A stretch of 64,000 nucleotides of DNA from SAR116 cluster bacterium AG-426-B08 (GCA_003213175.1 QCNN01000002.1:57092-121091); one strand, 5' to 3'. Positions 52,776-61,896 are shown, counted from the first letter of the stretch. Numbers and translations: made by a program. Notes: generated by a model from the sequence alone, not told the origin.

Positions 52776-53186
52776 ATGTCCACTGTTTCACCTCCTCAAA
52801 ATCCAGAAGCAAATCCAAAAGTGAAAATAGTTTTCGATGACATTCGTGCTACACGTGGAAGTAATTTCATAAATAATTTATGGCATTATCTTGCCTTCGA
52901 TCCAGAGTTACTTGAGAGTACATGGAACGAAGTAAAAACCATTATGGCAAAACCTAGTAATCTTGATCCAATGACTAAAGAACTTATCTATGCAGCAGTT
53001 TCTATTGCTAACAGTTGTGAATATTGTATTCACTCACACACTGCTGCTGCCCGTGCTAAAGGCATGAGTGATGAACAGTATGCTGAATTTCTATCAATTG
53101 TATCTCTCGCAGGTAGAACGAATCATTTACTAAATGGTATCAAGGTCCCAATAGACCCAGAGTTTGATCATGAAAATAATGGTTGA
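52776..53186 (+). CDS. Carboxymuconolactone decarboxylase/AhpD-like protein
   Basis: This 136-residue protein has the AhpD-like core LIYAAVSIANSCEYCIHSHTAAARAKGM with CxxCxxxH. It follows PMTKELIYAAVS and precedes a helical SIVSLAGRTNHLLNGIKVP. An AAAGAAAGG lies near the ATG. It probably works as a peroxidase-like redox protein. Single-domain members of this size are common. It diverges from the TauE-like gene. It is distinct in length from the operon member at 5.4 kb. Confidence 0.8.
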   Translation: MSTVSPPQNPEANPKVKIVFDDIRATRGSNFINNLWHYLAFDPELLESTWNEVKTIMAKPSNLDPMTKELIYAAVSIANSCEYCIHSHTAAARAKGMSDEQYAEFLSIVSLAGRTNHLLNGIKVPIDPEFDHENNG

Positions 53187-53256
53187 TTTTATATAATTAA
53201 AACAGGGAGTAAATTCAGATAGTCAAAGTTATCTATACAACAATTTTTATTTAAAA

Positions 53257-53811
53257 TCACTTGTCGTGTTTCTTTATAAATTTAGTTACATCATTATAAA
53301 AATCATCAATTTCACTGATAATTTTTTCTTCAGACCAGTTCCACCACTGTATTCTTAAAAGAGAGTCGATTTGTTTTTTGTTAAACCTGGTTTTAATTAA
53401 TTTTGCAGGATTTCCTCCAATTAATTGATATGGTCCTACATCTTTTGTCACAATTGACCCAGCAGCTATAACAGCCCCACTTGAAATATTTACACCTGAC
53501 ATTATCAAGGAATTAGCTCCTACCCAAACGTCATTTCCAATTGTAACTCCTCCTTTTGATATTACATCCAAATTAGGCCATGGAGATTTTTGTTTAACTA
53601 ATGTTTTAAGAGGGAAGGTAGATACTAAATTTATAGGATGATCTGAATTCAAAAAAATTTTAACATTAGGTCCAAATGAGCAATACATCCCAATTTGAAT
53701 TGGTGTTTCATTACTGAGTCCAATAAAACAATTTCTATCAAGACCATATGTAAATTTTCCTATGGTGAGACAATCTTTGAATTTAATTTTCCAATCTTTT
53801 TTTTTAAACAT
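53257..53811 (-). CDS. Hexapeptide-repeat acetyltransferase (CatB/WbbJ-like)
   Basis: This 184-residue left-handed beta-helix enzyme shows GVTIGNDVWVGANSLIMSGVNISSGAVIAAGSIVTKDVGPYQLIGGNPAKLIKTRF, the standard terminal coil with acetyl-CoA contacts. SDHPINLVSTFP carries the likely catalytic histidine. Xenobiotic CatB-type enzymes share this pattern, but its place at the end of a sugar-nucleotide cluster points to acetylation of a polysaccharide sugar. Its start overlaps the reductase gene by 8 bases. Confidence 0.8.
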   Translation of the reverse strand: MFKKKDWKIKFKDCLTIGKFTYGLDRNCFIGLSNETPIQIGMYCSFGPNVKIFLNSDHPINLVSTFPLKTLVKQKSPWPNLDVISKGGVTIGNDVWVGANSLIMSGVNISSGAVIAAGSIVTKDVGPYQLIGGNPAKLIKTRFNKKQIDSLLRIQWWNWSEEKIISEIDDFYNDVTKFIKKHDK

Positions 53812-54679
53812 CGTATATTTTTATCAAATCACTTATAGTTTCATTAATATTAAACTTTATTTTATACTTAAGGGTATTTTTTAGTTTTGAATTATCAGAA
53901 ATAATTCTAATTACCTCGGCTTGTTTAGTATTATTTATTATATCTTTGTTATCAAACTTACCTTTAATTTTTATAATTTTTTTTGTCAAATTTAAAGGAG
54001 TATTTGAAGTAGCAGAACCTATATTGAAAATTCCATAATTTTTATCAACTGCAAATTGAGAAATTATTTTTGCAACATCCCTCACATCAATAAAATCAAT
54101 TAAGTCATTTGGTCTCCTTAAATTAATTGACATATCATTATTTAGATTCAAAATAATTGAAGATAATAATTTATTTTTATTTTCTCCGGGGCCACAAACA
54201 AAAAAATTTCTTAAAATTAAACTTTTATTTTTGAAGTTTTTTTCAAGAAAATTAGATACTAAGTTTTTCGATTTTCCATATAATGTTTTCGGTTTACATG
54301 TATTTAATTCATTAATATTTTTTTCATTTGCTTTAATTTCATACTCATCACATGTACTTGAAAAAATGAATTTTTCTCCGCCTTGAAGGAAAAATTTTTC
54401 AATTAAATTAATAGTAGCACTAGACCATTTTATATTTGACTTATGATTATAAAATCTAGGTGGAGTAGTTTCCCAAGCCAAATGAATAATAATCTGAGGT
54501 TTAATATGTCTCAGTATCTCATCGAAATTATTTTCATCTAGTAGATTACCAGAGAAATGATTAGCCAATTTTTTTTTTGATCTAGAAAATGTAAACAAAT
54601 TATATTTATATTTTTTTAACTCAGCTAAGAGATGTAATCCAATAAATCCGAATGCACCTGTAATAAGAATGTTTTTCAT
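53804..54679 (-). CDS. NAD-dependent epimerase/dehydratase, sugar-nucleotide reductase type
   Basis: This 291-residue extended SDR has NILITGAFGFIGLHLLAELKKY (NAD loop), IIIHLAWETTPP, FSSTCDEYE and the active-site YGKSKNLVSNF (YxxxK). Its length and position after the 3,5-epimerase suggest the last reduction or epimerisation step of a CDP-deoxysugar, in the manner of the CDP-tyvelose/abequose type reductases. The exact product is unknown. It overlaps the RfbC-like gene by four bases and the acetyltransferase by eight. Confidence 0.8.
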   Translation of the reverse strand: MKNILITGAFGFIGLHLLAELKKYKYNLFTFSRSKKKLANHFSGNLLDENNFDEILRHIKPQIIIHLAWETTPPRFYNHKSNIKWSSATINLIEKFFLQGGEKFIFSSTCDEYEIKANEKNINELNTCKPKTLYGKSKNLVSNFLEKNFKNKSLILRNFFVCGPGENKNKLLSSIILNLNNDMSINLRRPNDLIDFIDVRDVAKIISQFAVDKNYGIFNIGSATSNTPLNLTKKIIKIKGKFDNKDIINNTKQAEVIRIISDNSKLKNTLKYKIKFNINETISDLIKIYDV

Positions 54680-55203
54680 AACTCATTTAATTTAAATAAA
54701 TTTTGATCGTTTTTTGAAATGACTTTTGGTTGATAAGGCCACGAAATATTCACTTCTTTATCATTCCAAATTAAACCTGTACTTGCCTTAGCATCATAGA
54801 ACTCATCCATAAAATAAATAATTTCAACTTTGTTGGTTAGGGTAATGTATCCATGAGCAAACCCACTAGGAATAAATAAACAATTATTTTTATCTAAATG
54901 AAAGTTTTGCCATTTTCCAAAAGTTTTTGAATTTTTTCTTATATCAACTACTACATCCCATATTTCACCTCTTAAACAATGTAAAAGTTTTTGTTCTTGC
55001 ATAGGATGTTTTTGAAAATGTATACCCCTCAATGTGTGTTTTTTGATATTAGTTGCAAGGCTCACTTGTTTGATCGCAAAGTTAATATTAAAATTAGAAT
55101 AAACTTTTTCACAAAAAATTCTTGAGAAATTACCTCTAAAATCTGAATTTGCATCTAATTTTATTAAATAGAGATTTTCAAAATTTGTACTTAAAAATTC
55201 CAT
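54676..55203 (-). CDS. dTDP-4-dehydrorhamnose 3,5-epimerase-like cupin (RfbC family)
   Basis: This cupin of about 175 residues has the RfbC landmarks FRGNFSRIFC, QVSLATNIKKHTLRGIHFQKHPMQEQKLLHCLRGEIWDVVVDIRKNS and IPSGFAHGYITL, including the catalytic histidine in RGIHFQ. I use the ATG at 55203, just after the methyltransferase stop. The ORF track start (55233) lies inside that gene. In a CDP-glucose pathway it would epimerise a 4-keto sugar. The substrate nucleotide is inferred from the neighbouring rfbF and rfbG. Confidence 0.8.
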   Translation of the reverse strand: MEFLSTNFENLYLIKLDANSDFRGNFSRIFCEKVYSNFNINFAIKQVSLATNIKKHTLRGIHFQKHPMQEQKLLHCLRGEIWDVVVDIRKNSKTFGKWQNFHLDKNNCLFIPSGFAHGYITLTNKVEIIYFMDEFYDAKASTGLIWNDKEVNISWPYQPKVISKNDQNLFKLNEL

Positions 55204-55207
55204 AACT

Positions 55208-56401
55208 TTAATCAAAAGAAATAAATTTTCCACCCCAAGATTTTATAAACTCCAATTCATTCTTAATTTCGTTTTTCAAGTTCCATGGTAATATAACAAC
55301 ATAATCAGGTTTTAGTTTTTTTATTTCTATAGGGTCTAAAATTTTTATATTTAAGCCTGGAATAAAACATCCTTGCTTCATTTTGTTTTTATCAAAAACT
55401 GAGGAAATGTATTTTGCTTTAGGACCACAATAATTTAGAAAGCTAATTCCTTTAGCGGCTGCTCCATAAGCACTTATAATCTTATTGAGTTTGATTTTCT
55501 CTTCTATAAAATTTAGAAACTTTTTTCTTTTATTTTCTGCGTTTTTAGAAAATATTTTCCTTACGTTTGTTTCAAATATTTTTTCATTAGTTTCAGATAT
55601 TCTCTCGTTTAGGACAGAGTTATAGATTTTTTTAGGAGTTTTTGAGATCCATATTCTTAAACTTCCACCATGTGTTCGAAGTTTTTCTACTTTAAAAACT
55701 TTCATTGTAAATTCTTCTAGAATTTTCTCAACTGTAGACAATGATAAATATGTATAATGTTCGTGATATATTGTATCAAACTGATTAAACTTAATTAAAT
55801 TTTTAACAGAAGGAAATTCAATACTAATAATTGTCTCACTTGTAGCAATTATATCTAGAGATTTAAAAAATACTTTTATATTAGGAACATGAGCCAAAAC
55901 ATTGTTGGCTATAATAAGCTTTGGATTACCATACTTTTTTTTAATAAATTTAGCTGTGCCTATATTAAAAAACTTATTTTCTGTATTTACGCCTAAACTT
56001 TTAGCGATAATCGCCACGTTGGTTGAAGGTTCAATGCCTAAAACCTTAAACTTTTTTTTATCAAAGTTTTTCAAAAGATATCCGTCATTTGAGGCAATTT
56101 CCAAGATAAAATTGTTTTTTGTAAAATCTAATTTTTTACAAATATCATTCACAAATTTTTTTGCGTGTTCCAAAAATGTTGAAGAATAACTGGAATGATA
56201 AAAATAATTATTAAAAATTATTTTAGGATTTAGTCTTTTACCTAATTGGTATAATTTACATTTTTTACATAAAAAAACTTCAAGTGGGTATGTTTTACAT
56301 GATTGGTCTTTTTTTAAAAGCAAGTGATTTGCCACAGGAACACTTCCCATATTAATCAGGCTTATTTTCAATTTTTTAGAACAATTTTGACAAGTATACA
56401 T
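55208..56401 (-). CDS. Sugar C-methyltransferase with zinc-binding N-terminus
   Basis: At 397 residues it has the layout of deoxysugar C-methyltransferases (TylC3/NovU type). The N-terminal zinc motif is CQNCSKKL and LCKKCKLYQLG, then FILEIASNDGYLLKNF (SAM motif I). NNVLAHVPNIKVFFKSL and YHEHYTYLSLSTVEKIL are in the middle, and the C-terminal ISAYGAAAKGISFLNYC is typical of the family. It should add a methyl group to C-3 of a 4-keto CDP-sugar. It starts two bases from rfbG, inside the cluster. This suggests a branched-chain sugar such as yersiniose-like products, which is inference. Confidence 0.85.
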   Translation of the reverse strand: MYTCQNCSKKLKISLINMGSVPVANHLLLKKDQSCKTYPLEVFLCKKCKLYQLGKRLNPKIIFNNYFYHSSYSSTFLEHAKKFVNDICKKLDFTKNNFILEIASNDGYLLKNFDKKKFKVLGIEPSTNVAIIAKSLGVNTENKFFNIGTAKFIKKKYGNPKLIIANNVLAHVPNIKVFFKSLDIIATSETIISIEFPSVKNLIKFNQFDTIYHEHYTYLSLSTVEKILEEFTMKVFKVEKLRTHGGSLRIWISKTPKKIYNSVLNERISETNEKIFETNVRKIFSKNAENKRKKFLNFIEEKIKLNKIISAYGAAAKGISFLNYCGPKAKYISSVFDKNKMKQGCFIPGLNIKILDPIEIKKLKPDYVVILPWNLKNEIKNELEFIKSWGGKFISFD

Positions 56402-56402
56402 A

Positions 56403-57470
56403 TCATTTATTTTTAAAAAATTCTTCTATCATAATCTTGTTATAATTACTCATATTTTTCTTTTCTAAATAAGAATGATACCAAGAAAAAGTTTTTTCTA
56501 AAATATTTGTCAAATTATTATCAGTTTCCCATCCTAAATATTTATAAATTTTATTGCTATCAATTGACAGCTTTGCTTCCTCATAAATCAGATCGACACT
56601 ATTACTTAATTTGTAATTAAATCTATCTCCCCAATAATTCTTTGCAAAATTTATAATTTCAATTGCTGGAAAAGAAACTTTTGGAGCAAAGTTATAAGAA
56701 TTAAAAAAACTTTTTTCTTCAATCGTAACTTTTGCACCTAGAGTGGCATAACCAAAAATAAGATCTAAAATATATTGCCATGGTCTTGTGTTATTAGGAT
56801 ATCTAACTTCCATTATATGATTAAATTTAACTGATTTGACTATATCAACAATTAATCTGTCTTGACCCCAATCACCACCCCCTAAAACATTGCCTGCTCT
56901 TACGGTTACAATATTAGTTTTTTCTTTCAAATAACTTTCAAAAAAACATTGAGATACTATTTCTTGCATTGATTTTGAGGCGCTATATGGTTCAAATCCA
57001 CCTAATTTATCATTTTCTGTAAAATTATTTTTTGTTTCATTTTTTTCATAAACCTTATCACTAGTGATTATGATTATAGTTTTTATATTGTGGTCATAAG
57101 ATTTTATGAAATTTAAAAATTCTATTAATCCCATTACATTAGACTTAAATGTATGCAGAGGATTTATGTATGCTTCTCTGACTAGAGGTTGAGCTGCTAA
57201 ATAAAATATAATTTCAGGGTCGAATTTTTTTATTTGTTCCGAGTAATTTTTTAAATCGTTTATATCACTTATCACTTCAAGATCAATCAAGTCTCTATTA
57301 AAGCCAGATTTATCATTTTGTTTTATTTTGTCAATTGAAATGCCAAGTATATTTGCATTCAAATATTTAAGAAACGATGTAAGCCAGCTACCTTTAAATC
57401 CAGTATGTCCTGTTACTAAAATGTTTTTATTTTTGTAGAAATTTTTAAGATTATTATATTTATATTGCAA
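56403..57470 (-). CDS. rfbG: CDP-glucose 4,6-dehydratase
   Basis: The enzyme of about 355 residues begins at TTG 57470, directly after the rfbF stop, giving QYKYNNLKNFYKNKNILVTG. The ORF track start (57575) would run through rfbF. The NAD loop is VTGHTGFKGSWLTSFLKYL, the serine/tyrosine site TSDKVYEK...GFEPYSASKSMQEIV. AGNVLGGGDWGQDRLIVDIV and NTRPWQYILDLIFGYATL are family landmarks. It converts CDP-glucose to CDP-4-keto-6-deoxyglucose, the branch point of CDP-deoxysugars. Confidence 0.85.
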   Translation of the reverse strand: MQYKYNNLKNFYKNKNILVTGHTGFKGSWLTSFLKYLNANILGISIDKIKQNDKSGFNRDLIDLEVISDINDLKNYSEQIKKFDPEIIFYLAAQPLVREAYINPLHTFKSNVMGLIEFLNFIKSYDHNIKTIIIITSDKVYEKNETKNNFTENDKLGGFEPYSASKSMQEIVSQCFFESYLKEKTNIVTVRAGNVLGGGDWGQDRLIVDIVKSVKFNHIMEVRYPNNTRPWQYILDLIFGYATLGAKVTIEEKSFFNSYNFAPKVSFPAIEIINFAKNYWGDRFNYKLSNSVDLIYEEAKLSIDSNKIYKYLGWETDNNLTNILEKTFSWYHSYLEKKNMSNYNKIMIEEFFKNK

Positions 57471-57471
57471 T

Positions 57472-58246
57472 TTAGTTCCATACTTTCCATGGTGCTTTTT
57501 TATCTCTCCATAGCATATCCAAATAATCTCTTTCTCGCATTGTATCCATAGGTTGCCAGAAGCCATTATGCTCAAAAGCCATTAATTCTTTTAATTCTGA
57601 AATTTTAATAAGAGGGGTGCCTTCCCAAGGTTCATCACGAGTTACAAAATCCAAACATTTTTTTTCACAAACAAAAAATCCACCATTAATTCTACCCTCA
57701 TCTCCAACATTCTTTTCACTAAATTTTGTAATTAAATTTTTCTCCAATACTATAGACCCAAACCTTGGAGGTGGATATACGGCAGTCATAGTAACAAGCT
57801 TTTTTGAGACTTGATGAAATTTAAGTTGTTTTTTTATGTTTACATCCGCCAAACCATCTCCGTATGTCATGAAGAATGGATTATCATTATGAAGATACTT
57901 TTTTATTTTTTTAAGTCTACCAGCAGTAAGTGTTTTCTCACCAGTATCTATAATTTTTATTGACCAATCTAATTTTTTTTTCTTTAGACATGTAATTTAT
58001 AGAATTGGATTGAAAATTTATATCTATGTCAGATGTTTTTAGCAAATAATTAGTAAAATAATCTTTAATTTCATAACCCAAATATCCTGCACAAATTATA
58101 AATTCTTTTACACCGTAAAAAGCATATAATTTCATGATGTGCCAAATTATAGGTTTTCCACCAATTTCAACCATTGGTTTTGGTTTTATAGAACTAATTT
58201 CACCTAATCTAGTTCCTCTTCCTCCGGCTAAGATTACTGCTTGCAT
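57472..58246 (-). pseudogene. rfbF: Glucose-1-phosphate cytidylyltransferase with a frameshift
   Basis: Two frames cover one gene. The first (58246-57938) begins MQAVILAGGRGTRLGEISSIKPKPMVEIGG and reads to SKEKK. The second (ending 57472) includes MTYGDGLADVNIKKQ, MTAVYPPPRFGSI and GFWQPMDTMRERDYL. Together they give the usual RfbF length of about 257 residues. The break is at a run of nine A on the coding strand (57973-57981). After it, the other frame continues LDWSIKIIDTGEKTL as expected. It may be a sequencing error, a real mutation or a slippage switch. It makes CDP-glucose for rfbG. Confidence 0.8.
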
Positions 58247-58247
58247 T

Positions 58248-59126
58248 TTATTTTATCCTCAATAAAAAGAGCAAAGCTCCATATAAATATGCTATATCTT
58301 TTAAGATTTTTTTAAATTGAAAAATTACTAAATGTCCAAAAAACTTTATAGCTGATTTTAAAATTATAGAAATAGAAATTTTAATAGATTTAAAAACACC
58401 AAAATACTTTTCTTCAATGTAACACCTCGAAAAACTCATATGAAAAAATTTTTCCCATTGATTTTTAATTGTTGGAGGCCCTATTGAACCTCCTGCAAAG
58501 TGGTCTACTACTACATCATGTAAAAGTACATTTTCGAAACCATTTTTTCTTGATTTAATGCAGAGATCATCATCTTCATAGTAAAGAAAAAATTTTTCAT
58601 CAAAAAAACCAAGTTCACTTATTTTTTTTTTATCAAGTAACATAATCGCACCAGAGATATATTCTACGCTGCAGTCCCCGAAAAAGTTATTAGAATTTAA
58701 TAAATCTTTTTGTTTATTATAAAAAAATGGTCTGACTGGTAAATGGATTTTTCCATCATTATTTCTGTGCAAAGGAGCTAGAATGGCAGCATTAGGATAT
58801 ATTTTTGTTTTCTCATAAAGTTTTGAAATTGAGTTTAAATTTATTTTTGTATCAGGATTTATGAGTAAAACATATTTTGTTTTGATTTTTCTTAAGCCTA
58901 TATTCGCTGCACAGCCAAAGCCAAGGCCTTTTTGGTTAAAAATAATTTTTTTAGATACACAATTATGTTTTTTTAAGATATTTTTGGTTTTATCTTTTGA
59001 CTCATTATCAACTATAAAAATTGGAAAATTAACATCGAGTAATGTTAATAATGGTTTTATGACTCTCTCAGAATTATGAGTTACAATTAATATTGTAATA
59101 TTTTTATATAACTCTTGTTTTTTCAT
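58248..59126 (-). CDS. Family 2 glycosyltransferase (rhamnosyltransferase-like)
   Basis: This 292-residue GT-A enzyme starts ITILIVTHNSERVIKPLLTLLD. It has FIVDNESKDKT, the acceptor region GLGFGCAANIGLRKIKTKYVLLINPDTKI (metal-binding aspartates), and YISGAIMLLDKKKISELGFFDEKFFLYYEDDDLCIKSRKNGF with the EDDDLC catalytic region. These features match GT2 enzymes of the WcaA/RfbN type that build O-antigen or capsule. The C-terminus has hydrophobic stretches that may contact the membrane. It is first of the minus-strand polysaccharide cluster, one base before rfbF. Confidence 0.85.
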   Translation of the reverse strand: MKKQELYKNITILIVTHNSERVIKPLLTLLDVNFPIFIVDNESKDKTKNILKKHNCVSKKIIFNQKGLGFGCAANIGLRKIKTKYVLLINPDTKINLNSISKLYEKTKIYPNAAILAPLHRNNDGKIHLPVRPFFYNKQKDLLNSNNFFGDCSVEYISGAIMLLDKKKISELGFFDEKFFLYYEDDDLCIKSRKNGFENVLLHDVVVDHFAGGSIGPPTIKNQWEKFFHMSFSRCYIEEKYFGVFKSIKISISIILKSAIKFFGHLVIFQFKKILKDIAYLYGALLFLLRIK

Positions 59127-59350
59127 CTCATAGATATCGCATATTTACTGTGATTTTCAAATTTATAATTTCTGAATTAAAGTTAATTTGTAAAATTATT
59201 TAATATTATTTTTTCTAAAGGTAATTATTTTTTTGATTAATTTTTAATCACATTTTATAGAAAATGCATAAATTATGCTCTTTTAAATTGCTAATATTAC
59301 ATACCTACAATAAATATCAATCCTTAGTATAAATGATTTGGAGGATAGTC

Positions 59351-60622
59351 ATGAAGTTCTTGTTATTATTTTTGTCTTATGTGTTTATACCAAACATTGC
59401 ATTTGCAAACGTTAACAGTGGTGATACAGCATGGATAATGACTTCCACTGCCTTAGTACTTTTTATGACACTTCCTGGCCTCGCTCTGTTTTATACAGGT
59501 CTTGTGCAATCAAAAAATGCTGTATCTGTCTTGATGCATCATTTTGCTATAGCATGTCTAGCTTCAATTCTTTGGGTTATTTTTGGTTATTCACTTGCAT
59601 TTTCAGAGGGTAGCCAGTGGGTTGGTGGATTAAGTAATATATTTTTGACAAATCTCTCTTACGACGGATTGAGTGGGTCTATTCCAGAGAGTACATTTAT
59701 TGGTTTTCAGATGACTTTTGCTATTATCACTCCAGCACTTATGATTGGTGCCTTTGTAGAAAGAATGAGGTTTTTGGCAGTCATAGTTTTCTTGTCTTTG
59801 TGGATTTTGATTGTATATGCTCCTGTAACTCATTGGGTTTGGGGTGGTGGCATTCTAGCAGATTGGGGTGTGATGGATTTTGCTGGAGGTCTTGTTGTAC
59901 ACGCCACAGCTGGAATTGGTGCCTTAGTAACAGCAATAGTTTTGGGATCTAGAAAACAATTTCCAAAATCGATAAATCCTCCTCACAGTCCTGTTTTAAC
60001 CATGATAGGCGCCTCAATGCTATGGATAGGTTGGTTTGGGTTCAATGGTGGTTCAGCATTATCTGCAGGAACAAATGCTGGAATGGCAATTTTAGTCACA
60101 CATATATCTGCAGCCGCAGCATCAATTGTATGGATGGTGATTGAGTGGCTAAGATTTGGTAAGCCATCTTTAGTAGGAATGGTAACTGGTATGGTTGCAG
60201 GGTTGGCTACTGTTACACCAGCATCGGGATATATCGGTGTTCCAGGTGGATTGATACTTGGTATTTCGGGTGGGTTACTATGTTATTTGGCAGTAGATTT
60301 GATTAGAGGAAAATTAAAAATTGATGACAGTCTTGACGTTTTTGCTGTTCATGGGGTTGGGGGTATATTAGGAAGTTTCTTAGTATGCTTTTTAGCTCTT
60401 GAGAGTTTTGCTGGCGTTGGCTTAGCTGAAGGTCAAACTGTATCTGGTCAGTTCACTGCACAAGCTTTTGGGATTTTTATAACAGTGGCATGGACTGCAG
60501 TATTTACTTACATCATTTTGAGAATCACATCATTTGTCACACCTTTAAGAGTTGACGAAGAAGAAGAAATTGAAGGTTTAGACTTGAGATCTCACGGAGA
60601 GAGAGCATATTCCAAAGATTAA
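59351..60622 (+). CDS. amt: Ammonium transporter Amt (second copy)
   Basis: This 423-residue membrane channel starts at ATG 59351 with TTGGAGG six bases upstream; the ORF track start at 59333 is less likely. It has a signal-like MKFLLLFLSYVFIPNIAFA and about 11 helices. Pore features are GVMDFAGGLVVHATAGIGALV and FAVHGVGGILGSFLV (the two histidines). It belongs to a different Amt subgroup from the copy at 11.7 kb: PGLALFYTGLVQSKNAVSVLMH here against ETGLVRAKNAVVQCAKN there. It ends in a stem-loop, and no glnK follows. A 206-bp upstream gap holds its promoter. Confidence 0.95.
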   Translation: MKFLLLFLSYVFIPNIAFANVNSGDTAWIMTSTALVLFMTLPGLALFYTGLVQSKNAVSVLMHHFAIACLASILWVIFGYSLAFSEGSQWVGGLSNIFLTNLSYDGLSGSIPESTFIGFQMTFAIITPALMIGAFVERMRFLAVIVFLSLWILIVYAPVTHWVWGGGILADWGVMDFAGGLVVHATAGIGALVTAIVLGSRKQFPKSINPPHSPVLTMIGASMLWIGWFGFNGGSALSAGTNAGMAILVTHISAAAASIVWMVIEWLRFGKPSLVGMVTGMVAGLATVTPASGYIGVPGGLILGISGGLLCYLAVDLIRGKLKIDDSLDVFAVHGVGGILGSFLVCFLALESFAGVGLAEGQTVSGQFTAQAFGIFITVAWTAVFTYIILRITSFVTPLRVDEEEEIEGLDLRSHGERAYSKD

Positions 60623-60643
60623 TTAACTTTGATAAAGTTAATT
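60621..60643 (+). terminator. Stem-loop after the second amt
   Basis: AATTAACTTT / AAAGTTAATT is a perfect 10-bp stem with a GAT loop, starting at the end of the stop codon and followed by a short T-rich TTCTGAG. It is AT-rich, so only moderately stable. Probably the amt transcript end. Confidence 0.5.
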
Positions 60644-60784
60644 TTCTGAGATTAATTTTATTTTTTTCATAAATTGATGATTACAATTTAGTTATAATGT
60701 TGAGTTATGGGTCATACATAAATATTGTTTATTTTAAGTTTATTAAGCCTTTGATATAATGTATAGTTATTTCTGAGGTAAGAA

Positions 60785-61018
60785 ATGTTTGCAATTAAGA
60801 TTACACCGGATAAGAAAAAACCTGATATCTGGTTTCTTCTCAGAGACACTACTGATTATGTGGTTTATTGCTGGAATATTAGAGAAGAAGCTGAAGAATT
60901 TATGAAAAAATTAGATTTTGACAATTGTGAGATTACTGAAGATATACCTACTGGTGCAATAAGGAGGTTTAATGAAAGAAGGGATGCTCAAAAACTTGAG
61001 CGTGAGAAAAATGATTAA
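60785..61018 (+). CDS. Small hypothetical protein, 77 residues
   Basis: This small charged protein (MFAIKITPDKKKPDIWFLLRDTTDYVVYCWN...) ends in a basic/acidic helix (NERRDAQKLEREKND). It has two strands and two helices by composition and no membrane segment. I do not recognise it. It is 24 bases before the dioxygenase gene in the same direction, suggesting co-transcription. It lies 162 bp after the amt gene. Confidence 0.6.
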   Translation: MFAIKITPDKKKPDIWFLLRDTTDYVVYCWNIREEAEEFMKKLDFDNCEITEDIPTGAIRRFNERRDAQKLEREKND

Positions 61019-61041
61019 TAATTTTAAAGGTTTGTTTAAAG

Positions 61042-61896
61042 GTGCCTACTGTACTAGCTGAAAAAGAAAAGATACAATTTCTGGAAAACGGATATACTAT
61101 TGTTAAGAAATTTTTTGATGAAGAAGAAATAGAACTTTTGCAAAGAGCATCAATCGAAGACCCGGCAATAAGAAAACATTTTTACGATAGAAAAGACTCT
61201 GAAGGATTAATTACAAAGATGGTAGCTTGGAATCATCCTGATGATAGCATATATGGCGTTGTAGCAAGATCCTATAAATTAGTTGATACAATGGAAGATT
61301 TGCTTGGAGGAGAAGTTTATCATTATCATTCAAAAATCACTGCCAAAGAGCCTTATGATGGAGGTGCCTGGGAATGGCATCAAGATTATGGTTATTGGTA
61401 TAATAATGGGTGTCTTTTCCCTCATATGGCTACAGCTATGATAGCTCTTGATAAATGTACAAAAGAAAATGGATGTCTTCAAATTCTTGCTGGTTCAAAT
61501 CAAATCGGGAGAATTGATCACGCATTGTTAGAAAGTGGTCAAGTTGGCGTAGACCTTAAAAGAGTTGAAGAGGCTAAAAAGCATTTAAAGCTAGTATACT
61601 GTGAGATTGAACCAGGTGATGTTTTGTTTTTTCATTGCAACACTTTACACAGATCAGATAAAAATAAATCAGATCAAAGAAGATGGACTTTGTTATGTTG
61701 TTATAATGCTGCTAGAAATAATCCTTTTTTGGAGCACCATCATCCAAGATATACGCCTTTAAAAAAAGTACCAGATGAGGAAATTAAAAAAGCTGGAGAA
61801 AGATTTTTAAATCCTGATAGTACGGGAGCCTTTTTAAGTAGGCCTACTGCACCGCCTACATTAAAAAATAAAAGTGGAAAACTTTTCACTAGTTAG
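61042..61896 (+). CDS. Phytanoyl-CoA dioxygenase (PhyH) family protein
   Basis: This 284-residue protein should be an iron(II)/2-oxoglutarate oxygenase. The metal motif is EWHQDYGYWY (H-x-D). The distal histidine is in HCNTLHRSDKNKSD, and the 2-oxoglutarate-binding arginine is probably in DQRRWTLLC. LFPHMATAMIALDKCTKENGCLQILAGSNQ is the typical PhyH strand region. The start is GTG at 61042 with AAAGG before it. Substrates of this family range from phytanoyl-CoA to amino acids, ectoine and phosphonates, so the substrate is unknown. It overlaps the convergent acyltransferase gene by four bases. Confidence 0.85.
   Translation: MPTVLAEKEKIQFLENGYTIVKKFFDEEEIELLQRASIEDPAIRKHFYDRKDSEGLITKMVAWNHPDDSIYGVVARSYKLVDTMEDLLGGEVYHYHSKITAKEPYDGGAWEWHQDYGYWYNNGCLFPHMATAMIALDKCTKENGCLQILAGSNQIGRIDHALLESGQVGVDLKRVEEAKKHLKLVYCEIEPGDVLFFHCNTLHRSDKNKSDQRRWTLLCCYNAARNNPFLEHHHPRYTPLKKVPDEEIKKAGERFLNPDSTGAFLSRPTAPPTLKNKSGKLFTS

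Noticed and set aside
57470-57575. Longer rfbG start proposed by the ORF track
   Set aside because: The extra N-terminal residues would lie in the rfbF coding region in a different frame; the TTG just after the rfbF stop gives a normal N-terminus.
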